From JAFAGX01 sp035624215 (GTDB lineage Bacteria; Acidobacteriota; Terriglobia; Terriglobales; Acidobacteriaceae): 64,000 nt of DNA. Shown piece after piece: positions 57,223 through 64,000 of this stretch. The translations under genes and the position numbers were made by a program. The notes beneath the pieces were generated by a model. That model was not told the origin of the DNA, ran no database searches, and saw only the letters and a list, made by a program, of their open reading frames with translations. The stretch is from contig DASPRY010000115.1 in NCBI GenBank assembly GCA_035624215.1, positions 20,262 to 84,261 on the forward strand, given 5' to 3'. Numbering within the stretch: position 1 is the stretch's first letter; each line of letters starts with the position of its first letter.

Positions 57223-59679
57223 ATGGCTACGGGGCCGCTTTCGCATAGCAGTGCCCGAGAACTAGAATTCGACCCGCTGCGCGATTTACTGCGTGGGTAC
57301 GCAACTTCGCCGCTGGGTCAGGCGCGCATCGCAAACCTCACTCCTTCCACCGATCGCCAGTGGATTGAAACTCAGCACCAGCTCACGACGGAGATTCGCG
57401 AGTACCTCCGCGCAGGCCGCGGTTTCGACTTCTCCGGTCTGAGGGGCCTGAGCGCACAGCTTCAGAAATCGCGCATAACCGGGTCCACACTTGAAATCAG
57501 GGAAATTCGGGACGTGGTCTTGGTCGTCGATCGTGCTGGCCGGTGGAGGGAGATTGCCCTGAGCCCGCCCGCCGCCATGAAACTGGCATGGAAAACCGTG
57601 GCCGAGCTTTCCGCCGGAATCGCCGACTTTACCGAGTTCTTGCGCCTCTTCCGCAACAAGTTTCTGCCCGATGGCTCTCTTGACGACCGCGCTTCCCCCG
57701 AACTCTCGCGCATCCGGCGCGAGGTCGAGAAGCAGCGGCGTTTGATTCAGGATTCTTTGCGCATCTACCTCCGCCGTATGGCCGAGGGAGGAACAGTTCA
57801 GGATGAACTCGTTACTATTCGCGGCGAGCGCTTTGTCATCCCTGTGAAGATCGAGCAGAAGCGCCGGGTTGAGGGCGTCGTACACGGCGCCAGCTCCAGT
57901 GGACAGACGGTTTTCATCGAACCGTTGGAAACCATTCAGCAGAACAATGATCTCGTGCAATTGCTTGACGACGAACAAGCCGAGATTCATCGGATTTTGC
58001 TAGAAATGACGCGCCGCATCGCCGAACGTGCCGATGAGATCTCAACCGCTGTCGAGCTGCTAGCTGAATTGGAACTGCAATTCGCCAAGGCGCGATTTGC
58101 CGAGGAGTACAACTGCGTACCCGTCAGCTTAGGTCGCGACAGCTCTTCTCGACCGGCACGTGGCGCCCAACTGGTCCTGCAAAAGGCCCGCCATCCTCTT
58201 CTCGAACGAAATTTGAAAAACCAGGGCAGCCCCATCGTCCCAGTCACTGTTGAACTGGACGATGAGCATCACGAGTTAATCATCAGCGGTCCCAACACGG
58301 GCGGCAAAACGGTCGCCTTAAAGACTGTAGGATTGCTGGCACTCATGGCGCAGTCCGGAATTCCCATGCCCGCCGACCGCGCCGAGATGCCCGTCTTTGA
58401 TGCTGTGCTCGCCGATATTGGCGACTACCAGTCGATCGCACAGAACCTTTCCACCTTCTCAGCCCATGTCACGAATATTGACTTCATCTCCCGTACCGCG
58501 ACCCCACACTCGTTGGTCTTGTTGGACGAACTCGGATCGGCCACTGATCCGGAAGAAGGCGCTGCCCTGGCCGTTGCCATCGCCGAGTTTTTTCGCAGGA
58601 TCGGATGCATCACCATTATCTCGACCCATCACACCTCGCTCAAAGTCTTCGGCGCAAATACTCCCGGAGTGCTCAACGCCTCAGTCGGCTTCGATGAAGC
58701 CAGCCTGCGGCCGACCTATGAACTCAAGATCGGCGTGCCTGGAGCATCGGCCGGAATCAACATCGCGCGCAGGTTGGGTCTCAATCCATCGATCATCGAG
58801 GCGTCGCAAGCGCGGCTTGGGGTGCAGGCCCGGGATGTGAGCCAGTTTCTCGACCGCCTCCACCGCCAACTGCATGAGGTCGAAGACGAACGCCTTAGGC
58901 TCAAAACACGGGAAGAGGAACTTCAGCGCGAGAAAGCCCATCTTGCGGCGGAAGCCAGAAAAGAGCAGCAGGCCAAAGTCACAGAAATGGAAAAGAAGCT
59001 GGAAAACTTGTTAAAGGACTTCGAATATCATGCGCGCGAGACCGTGGATGCCATCCAGGATCGCGCCGCGGCCCAAAAGCTCTCAAAAGATGCGGAGCGC
59101 CGAATTGCCAGGCTCTGCCGCGAATTTCGTGAGCAGTTCGATTCGGCGATGGTCGCCCACACCACCGGTGCCGACCAGGGCGATCCACAAGCTCAGCCGC
59201 GCCTCGTGAAGCACGTTTCCGAAGGCGATACTGTAAAGCTGAAATCGATGGGCCGGCCCGCTGTGGTTAGCCGACGGATCGATGAAAATCAATTCGAAGT
59301 TGAGATTGGCGCCATGAAGATGCAGATCGCCCGCGATGACATCGCAGAAGTGCTCACCCGGGCTGCAGACTCACCTCTGAAAGCCGCTCGTGCGCGCGGC
59401 ATTTCCATCTCGCTGAACGGTGGGGATCGGAGCGTACCATCAGAAATCAACGTGATCGGCCGAACCGTCGACGAGGCGACTCGTGAGGTCGAGAAGTTCG
59501 TGGACCGGGCATTCCTTGCGGGTCTTCCCAGAATCCGCGTCGTCCATGGCAGCGGCATGGGCATCCTTCGCAAAGCTCTGCGGCAATACTTGCAAAAGCA
59601 CCCCCATGTCGAGTCCATTACCGAGCCTCCGCAAAACGAGGGCGGAGGCGGAGCCACTGTGGTGGAACTGAGGCTGTAA
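57223..59679 (+). CDS. mutS2: MutS2 endonuclease
   Basis: 818 residues. Core and lever helices, then the MutS-type ATPase: ISGPNTGGKTVALKTVGL (Walker A), LVLLDELGSATDPEEGAAL (Walker B region) and STHHTSLK. A coiled-coil clamp (about 545-630) is followed by the Smr nuclease domain (about 743-818; VDEATREVEKFVDRA, VVHGSGMGILRKAL). MutS2 suppresses recombination and, in some species, rescues collided ribosomes. TAACAT ends 8 bases before the ATG and no Shine-Dalgarno is seen. Confidence 0.95.
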   Translation: MATGPLSHSSARELEFDPLRDLLRGYATSPLGQARIANLTPSTDRQWIETQHQLTTEIREYLRAGRGFDFSGLRGLSAQLQKSRITGSTLEIREIRDVVLVVDRAGRWREIALSPPAAMKLAWKTVAELSAGIADFTEFLRLFRNKFLPDGSLDDRASPELSRIRREVEKQRRLIQDSLRIYLRRMAEGGTVQDELVTIRGERFVIPVKIEQKRRVEGVVHGASSSGQTVFIEPLETIQQNNDLVQLLDDEQAEIHRILLEMTRRIAERADEISTAVELLAELELQFAKARFAEEYNCVPVSLGRDSSSRPARGAQLVLQKARHPLLERNLKNQGSPIVPVTVELDDEHHELIISGPNTGGKTVALKTVGLLALMAQSGIPMPADRAEMPVFDAVLADIGDYQSIAQNLSTFSAHVTNIDFISRTATPHSLVLLDELGSATDPEEGAALAVAIAEFFRRIGCITIISTHHTSLKVFGANTPGVLNASVGFDEASLRPTYELKIGVPGASAGINIARRLGLNPSIIEASQARLGVQARDVSQFLDRLHRQLHEVEDERLRLKTREEELQREKAHLAAEARKEQQAKVTEMEKKLENLLKDFEYHARETVDAIQDRAAAQKLSKDAERRIARLCREFREQFDSAMVAHTTGADQGDPQAQPRLVKHVSEGDTVKLKSMGRPAVVSRRIDENQFEVEIGAMKMQIARDDIAEVLTRAADSPLKAARARGISISLNGGDRSVPSEINVIGRTVDEATREVEKFVDRAFLAGLPRIRVVHGSGMGILRKALRQYLQKHPHVESITEPPQNEGGGGATVVELRL

Positions 59680-59817
59680 AACCCTTCTCGTCGTGCTCCG
59701 AATTCTCTCCATCTTTTCCGGAGAAATCAACTAGTAACCGACAAATTCCACAGCTTTCTCACAACTGCTATATTCACATCAGCTCTGCCCTGGCTCACAA
59801 TTCCTGCTAATCCCTTC

Positions 59818-61692
59818 ATGGCCAATCCCGGCGACTTCGCTTATTCCGTCAAACAGCAGGCTGACATCGTCCGCATCGTCGGCGACTACGTCAAACTCAA
59901 GAAAGCCGGTGCTCAAAATTTTTCCGGGCTTTGTCCTTTTCACAGCGAGAACACACCATCATTCTCGGTTCACGCGACGCGGCAGTTCTATCACTGTTTC
60001 GGATGCGGTGTTTCTGGAGACGTTTTCAGCTTCGTACAGAAAATAGAGAACATTACCTTTCCGGAAGCAGTGCGTGCAGTCGCTCAGAAGTTGGGAATTC
60101 CCCTTCCGAAGATCAGTTACAGCACTCCAGCGGAAGCCGAACAGGCTAAGCTTCGCACCGCTTTGCTGGATATTCATGAGCGAGCTTGCGAGTTTTTCCA
60201 GCAGCAACTGCGGCGCCCAGAAAGCGCCCGTGCCCGTGAATATCTGGCTAGCCGTGGCGTTAGTGAAGAAGTGCTCAAAACCTTTCGCATTGGGTATGCG
60301 CCCGATTCTGGTTTTCTGCTGCGGGACCGTCTACGGGCCGATTTCGATGAGCAGACCTTGCGGGAGAGCGGTTTGTTCTCGTGGAAGCAAGAGGAAACGC
60401 AACCCGGGGCAGGCGGCGAACGAACCGCAGCCGCCATTTATTCCAAGTTCCGCAATCGCGTCATCTTCCCGATCGCCAATGAAGCTGGACGAGTCATTGC
60501 TTTCACCGGCCGCACGCTTTCCAAAGACGAAAAGACCGGCCCCAAGTACCTGAACTCTCCTGAAACCGCCATCTATTTCAAATCGCGGGTGCTATTTAAC
60601 CTCGATCAGGCCAAGGAAGCCATCCGCAAGCTGGATTACGCAATTTTGGTCGAGGGTCAGATGGACTGCATTTCGGTCTTCGCCGCCAGCTTTCACAATG
60701 TCATCGCCAGCTCAGGTACGGCGTTTACCGAAATGCAGGCGAAGCTTTTGGGGCGCATCAGCAAGAATGTAGTAGTCAATTTCGATCCTGACACGGCAGG
60801 CACCAAAGCGACAGAGCGGACGCTGAGCTTGCTCGTCGAAGAGGAATTTCAGATCAAAGTGCTCACGCTGGAAGCAGGTTTCGATCCCGACCTGTTCATC
60901 CGGCGCAAAGGTAAAGACGCCTATGCTGAGGCTCTGCGGCGTTCTCAGCCGTACTTTTCTTATCTCATCGACCGTGCTCGAGCCCAGTTCTCTGTTCGTA
61001 GCGCTGAAGGCAAGGTGAAGGCAGTAAACTATTTGCTTCCGCACATTCAGCGAGTTCCCAGCCGCATTGTTCGCGATGAACTTGCACACGATATCGCACA
61101 AAAGCTGGGGATTGATTCAGGAGTTCTGCGGCAGGAATTGAAGCATGCCGCCACGACGCGATCATCGGCCGCTGTGAAGTCGCCGATAGAAACCCAGGTT
61201 ACGGATGCTGAGAAAATTCTCATTCGCGCCCTCACTTCCGCGGGCGAAATGCAGACCGCTGAAGCGCACGTTTCCGCGCGGGACGGGGCGGAAGACGAGT
61301 TTGACCCCGCCCGCCAAGCGCGTTTCGCCTTGAATAGCGAGCAGCTCTACACCGGGCTGGCTACAGAATCCATTATTGAGGCTTTGCTGCAGGCGCCAGA
61401 CTCGGCCGACCTATTGTCACTTTCAATGACAGAGAGCGACCGCAACCTGCTGGCTTCCATCCTCATGAGGGACGGCGAGGAACTGACGGCGGAGAGAATT
61501 GAGGGTGCAACTCGTGCGCTGCGGCGCATCCAGCTCAGGCGCAGGCTGGAACAGGTTCAGGGCGAATTGCAGGCAGCTCGCGCTCGGGAACCCCGGCAGT
61601 TGCAAGCTCTGTTGGAGGAGAAGGTCCGTTTAAAGCGGGCGCTCATGGATCCGGGATTACTCGAACAAGGCTCGAATCCGCCCGCAGCCTAA
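59818..61692 (+). CDS. dnaG: DNA primase
   Basis: Makes RNA primers at the replication fork. 624 residues. N-terminal zinc-binding domain CPFHSENTPSF followed by YHCFGCGVSGDVFSF, RNA polymerase domain with the TOPRIM Glu in ILVEGQMDCISVFAA and the following DPDTAGTKATER metal Asp cluster, and a C-terminal helicase-interaction region (about 440-624). It heads a dnaG-rpoD block of the classic macromolecular synthesis type. No Shine-Dalgarno is evident; the ATG is preceded by CTAATCCCTTC. Confidence 0.96.
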   Translation: MANPGDFAYSVKQQADIVRIVGDYVKLKKAGAQNFSGLCPFHSENTPSFSVHATRQFYHCFGCGVSGDVFSFVQKIENITFPEAVRAVAQKLGIPLPKISYSTPAEAEQAKLRTALLDIHERACEFFQQQLRRPESARAREYLASRGVSEEVLKTFRIGYAPDSGFLLRDRLRADFDEQTLRESGLFSWKQEETQPGAGGERTAAAIYSKFRNRVIFPIANEAGRVIAFTGRTLSKDEKTGPKYLNSPETAIYFKSRVLFNLDQAKEAIRKLDYAILVEGQMDCISVFAASFHNVIASSGTAFTEMQAKLLGRISKNVVVNFDPDTAGTKATERTLSLLVEEEFQIKVLTLEAGFDPDLFIRRKGKDAYAEALRRSQPYFSYLIDRARAQFSVRSAEGKVKAVNYLLPHIQRVPSRIVRDELAHDIAQKLGIDSGVLRQELKHAATTRSSAAVKSPIETQVTDAEKILIRALTSAGEMQTAEAHVSARDGAEDEFDPARQARFALNSEQLYTGLATESIIEALLQAPDSADLLSLSMTESDRNLLASILMRDGEELTAERIEGATRALRRIQLRRRLEQVQGELQAARAREPRQLQALLEEKVRLKRALMDPGLLEQGSNPPAA

Positions 61693-61807
61693 ATGGTTAG
61701 GTGAAACTTTGCGGCCGGTTTCGCCATCTAAATTATTAATAGGCAGGAACATAGAGCGGCGGTTCGTAAGTGTTGCGGAGCCTAGCTGGTGGTGTAACCC
61801 ATTCCCA

Positions 61808-61816
61808 TGCTATACT
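61808..61816 (+). promoter_or_regulatory. Extended -10 promoter of rpoD
   Basis: TGC directly followed by TATACT, an extended -10 element, 97 bases before the rpoD start. The -35 is poor, as expected for extended -10 promoters. The resulting leader contains a 7-bp stem CGTCCTC/GAGGACG (61881-61896) just before GAGGG, the likely ribosome-binding site. Confidence 0.45.
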
Positions 61817-61913
61817 TTGAAAGTTTGTGCAGATGCTAACATCCGCCACCTCCGTTCCCACCAATCCAGATACGTTTTGACGTCCTCCTGAGGACGATTG
61901 AGGGTAATCCGTC

Positions 61914-63605
61914 TTGGCTCTTGACGATAAGTACGAAGACATTAAGAAGTTGATCGATACGGGAAAAGAAAAGGGATATCTCACCTACGACCAGGTCAAT
62001 GACCTGATCCCGCACGACGTGCACTCTCCCGAGGATCTCGACGATCTGCTCACCACCATTGGCACGCAAGGCATCGATGTGCTCGAAGGTCCGAAGATGC
62101 CTTCTGCGGGACTTGACAAGAAATTCGACGAGGAGGAAATCGGCGAGGATGTCGAGCTCGACCTCACGCCCGGTGCCCTCGAAAAAACCAACGACCCGGT
62201 CCGCATGTACCTGCGTGAGATGGGCACGGTTCCCTTGCTCACCCGCGAGGGCGAGGTTGAGATCGCCAAGCGCATCGAGCGTGGACAATTGCGCGTGCTC
62301 AAGGCGCTTTCGCGCTCTCCCATTGTTATCAGCGAATTGCTGGCTATGGGCGAGGATCTGAAGAAAGGTGTGCGCTCCATTAAGGAGGTCGTAACCTTCG
62401 ATGAAGAAGAGATCACCGACGAAATTCTCCAGAATCGTCTGAAGGAATTTACCGGAAGAATCGATGATTTAGCCAAGGCTTACAAAAAGGCCGGCGTGCT
62501 GATGGAGAAGTTCGCAGCGGTCAACCAGAAGAAGCAGCCTAAACATTACCGCCGCCATCGCCTGAATCTGGCTCGCGCCATCGTCAATGTGTCGTTGTGC
62601 GTGCGCAACCTGGGGTTCACCAACACCGAGCGCAAACGGCTGATCGATCGTGTCAACAAAACGGTTGACACCATGCGCTCCCTCGATCGCCAGTCGCAGA
62701 ACTTGGAAAAAAAGGCGGAAGCCACTCGCAGCGAGGATCAGCGCAAGGAATATCGCCGTCAGTCACGGGCTATCCATGCCGAATTAGAAAAGCTTGAGCA
62801 GGAAGTTGGAGTCTTGTTCCAGGAGCTCAAGCGCACCCAGCGCGAGATCATCCAGGGCGACATGGACGCAGAGCAGGCCAAGCGCGAACTCATTGAGGCT
62901 AACTTGCGCCTGGTGGTTTCCATCGCCAAGAAATATACCAATCGCGGCCTGCAGTTTCTCGATCTGATTCAGGAAGGCAATATCGGGCTAATGAAAGCGG
63001 TAGACAAGTTTGAATACCGCCGTGGCTACAAGTTTTCAACCTATGCCACATGGTGGATTCGGCAGGCCATCACGCGCGCTATCGCCGACCAGGCCCGCAC
63101 CATCCGCATTCCGGTGCACATGATTGAGACTATCAACAAGCTGATCCGCACCTCGCGCCAGCTTGTCCAGGAACTGGGACGCGAACCTCTTTCGGAAGAA
63201 ATTGCCAAACGGATGGATATCCCGGTGGCGAAAGTCCGCAAGGTACTCAAGATCGCGCAAGAGCCCATCTCGCTCGAAACTCCGATCGGCGAAGAGGAAG
63301 ATTCGCATCTCGGCGATTTCATCGAGGATCGCGCCGTGGTCTCGCCGGCTGAAGCGGTCATCAATGTTAACTTGAAAGATCAGACATCGCAGGTTCTCCG
63401 CACGCTGACTCCACGCGAAGAGCGAGTCATCAAAATGCGCTTCGGTCTCGAAGATGGCAGCGAGCATACCCTGGAGGAAGTCGGCCAATCGTTTGCGGTA
63501 ACTCGCGAGCGCATCCGCCAGATCGAAGCCAAGGCGCTCCGCAAACTGCGTCATCCCTCAAGGTCGCGGAAACTCCGCGCCTTCATGGACGGAGTACGGG
63601 ACTAA
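61914..63605 (+). CDS. rpoD: Primary RNA polymerase sigma-70 factor
   Basis: 563 residues. Region 1.1-like N-terminus (YEDIKKLIDTGKEKGYLTYDQVNDLIP), region 1.2 DPVRMYLREMGTVPLLTREGE, a non-conserved insert rich in charged helices (about 120-310), then regions 2 (LIEANLRLVVSIAKKYTNRGLQFLDLIQEGNIGLMKAVDKFEY split over motifs), TYATWWIRQAI, region 3 and region 4 (LTPREERVIKMRFGLEDG, EVGQSFAVTRERIRQIEAKA). TTG start with GAGGG 9 bases upstream. It directly follows dnaG. Confidence 0.96.
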   Translation: MALDDKYEDIKKLIDTGKEKGYLTYDQVNDLIPHDVHSPEDLDDLLTTIGTQGIDVLEGPKMPSAGLDKKFDEEEIGEDVELDLTPGALEKTNDPVRMYLREMGTVPLLTREGEVEIAKRIERGQLRVLKALSRSPIVISELLAMGEDLKKGVRSIKEVVTFDEEEITDEILQNRLKEFTGRIDDLAKAYKKAGVLMEKFAAVNQKKQPKHYRRHRLNLARAIVNVSLCVRNLGFTNTERKRLIDRVNKTVDTMRSLDRQSQNLEKKAEATRSEDQRKEYRRQSRAIHAELEKLEQEVGVLFQELKRTQREIIQGDMDAEQAKRELIEANLRLVVSIAKKYTNRGLQFLDLIQEGNIGLMKAVDKFEYRRGYKFSTYATWWIRQAITRAIADQARTIRIPVHMIETINKLIRTSRQLVQELGREPLSEEIAKRMDIPVAKVRKVLKIAQEPISLETPIGEEEDSHLGDFIEDRAVVSPAEAVINVNLKDQTSQVLRTLTPREERVIKMRFGLEDGSEHTLEEVGQSFAVTRERIRQIEAKALRKLRHPSRSRKLRAFMDGVRD

Positions 63606-63634
63606 GCCGTAATTCCGGAAATTCAAGAATGCAG

Positions 63635-63662
63635 AAAAGTGCGCGTCGGTCCGCGCACTTTT
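63635..63662 (+). terminator. Rho-independent terminator of rpoD
   Basis: Perfect 11-bp stem AAAAGTGCGCG/CGCGCACTTTT with a 6-base loop, followed by CTTT. It starts 30 bases after the rpoD stop. The symmetric A/T edges mean it could also work on the other strand. Confidence 0.9.
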
Positions 63663-64000
63663 CTTTGTGCATTCACTATCCCATGTTCCATCACCCTCGC
63701 CGATTCACTCCTTTTCCTTTTCTTTCCACAAAGAACTTTCGTCCTCCACAGTTTCTGCACAGCGCACCGGAAGTTTTCTATTGCGCCGAATCCGCCGCTT
63801 CAAGCAAAGTACCGCCAGCGCCTACGTGGATGTCTTGAAAGCGCTGCCACGAATTGCTGAATGGTTGACGGTTGCCGGCGGTTCTCGAGGGTGAACTGCC
63901 GGAAGGTTTCCAAAAACGTGTCATGGCGCGTTGCGGAATACCTGGGCGTTGCGGCCTCCTCAGAAAGTCCTCTCCAATGGAAGGACTGAGCCGTCGGTCA
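63663..64000. other. Window end, no gene recognised
   Basis: 338 bases after the rpoD terminator. A short plus-strand ORF from TTG 63781 to 63894 (RRIRRFKQSTASAYVDVL) has no ribosome-binding site or recognisable family. A small hairpin AGTCCT...AGGACT lies near 63966-63987. Nothing here can be assigned to a gene; it may be the upstream region of a gene beyond the window. Confidence 0.4.

Noticed and set aside
63900..64000. Possible start of an RNA gene such as RNase P RNA
   Set aside because: An AAAGTCC string suggested it, but the surrounding conserved elements are absent; only a short AGTCCT/AGGACT hairpin remains.
1..64000. CRISPR array, prophage, integrase or toxin-antitoxin system
   Set aside because: No regularly spaced direct repeats were seen, and no integrase, capsid, terminase, restriction, or toxin-antitoxin proteins were recognised on either strand.

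Overview
The window reads as a continuous piece of chromosome from a Gram-negative, diderm, soil-type bacterium. The best guess is Acidobacteriota, class Terriglobia (Koribacter/Sulfotelmatobacter-like). That assignment rests on the overall look of the proteins: PEGA-tailed Ser/Thr kinase-like proteins, FtsX/HlyD export clusters, many hypothetical proteins with frequent TTG/GTG starts, and a trpCFBA plus type I-beta DAHP synthase cluster. No rRNA is present to prove it. Apart from one insertion sequence and one broken flagellar gene, it is mostly housekeeping DNA.

Layout: 1-2.4 kb, a PBP1A-type peptidoglycan synthase cut by the window edge and an S41 peptidase homologue that has lost its catalytic residues. 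2.8-11.2 kb, an aromatic amino-acid block on the plus strand: a saccharopine-dehydrogenase-like enzyme, trpC-trpF-trpB-trpA, chorismate mutase, DAHP synthase, a PilT-like ATPase and prephenate dehydrogenase. 11.2-13.4 kb, a two-subunit 3-oxoacid CoA-transferase with an FGE-fold protein. 13.4-15.9 kb, a MerR regulator and a flagellar remnant (sigma-28-type promoter, flgM, a small unlisted ORF, flgN, broken flgK), then a response regulator. 16.2-20.9 kb, a CCA/poly(A) nucleotidyltransferase and gatC-gatA, with a 1270-bp IS1595-family element (8-bp target duplication) inserted between them. 20.9-23.8 kb, FmdE-like protein, lipoprotein, pgsA and a winged-helix protein.

23.9-31.1 kb holds an ABC export cluster (ATPase, HlyD adaptor, two FtsX permeases) divergent from a membrane pseudokinase with three PEGA domains. 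31.2-38.4 kb holds 3-hydroxybutyryl-CoA dehydrogenase, a WalJ-like hydrolase, small membrane or secreted proteins, an outer-membrane protein, map, msrA and a BNR-repeat protein. 38.4-44.7 kb holds a STAS/pseudo-receiver protein, pyrD, serS, a LolA-like protein and a GT39-type membrane protein. 44.7-53.8 kb holds a three-domain GH18/NodB/GT2 protein, P5C dehydrogenase, a LuxR-type regulator without its phospho-acceptor, a PilZ protein, an HtrA-like protease and a fatty-acid desaturase. 53.8-64 kb holds a YchF-like GTPase, a ZIP transporter, hemB, mutS2, dnaG and rpoD, the last closed by a strong terminator.

Two themes stand out. Several signalling or proteolytic proteins keep their fold but have lost catalytic or phospho-acceptor residues (S41 peptidase, kinase, two receiver domains). 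Four intergenic sites at or just after stop codons carry long inverted repeats. No CRISPR array, tRNA or rRNA gene was recognised. All functions are inferred from sequence motifs read by eye.
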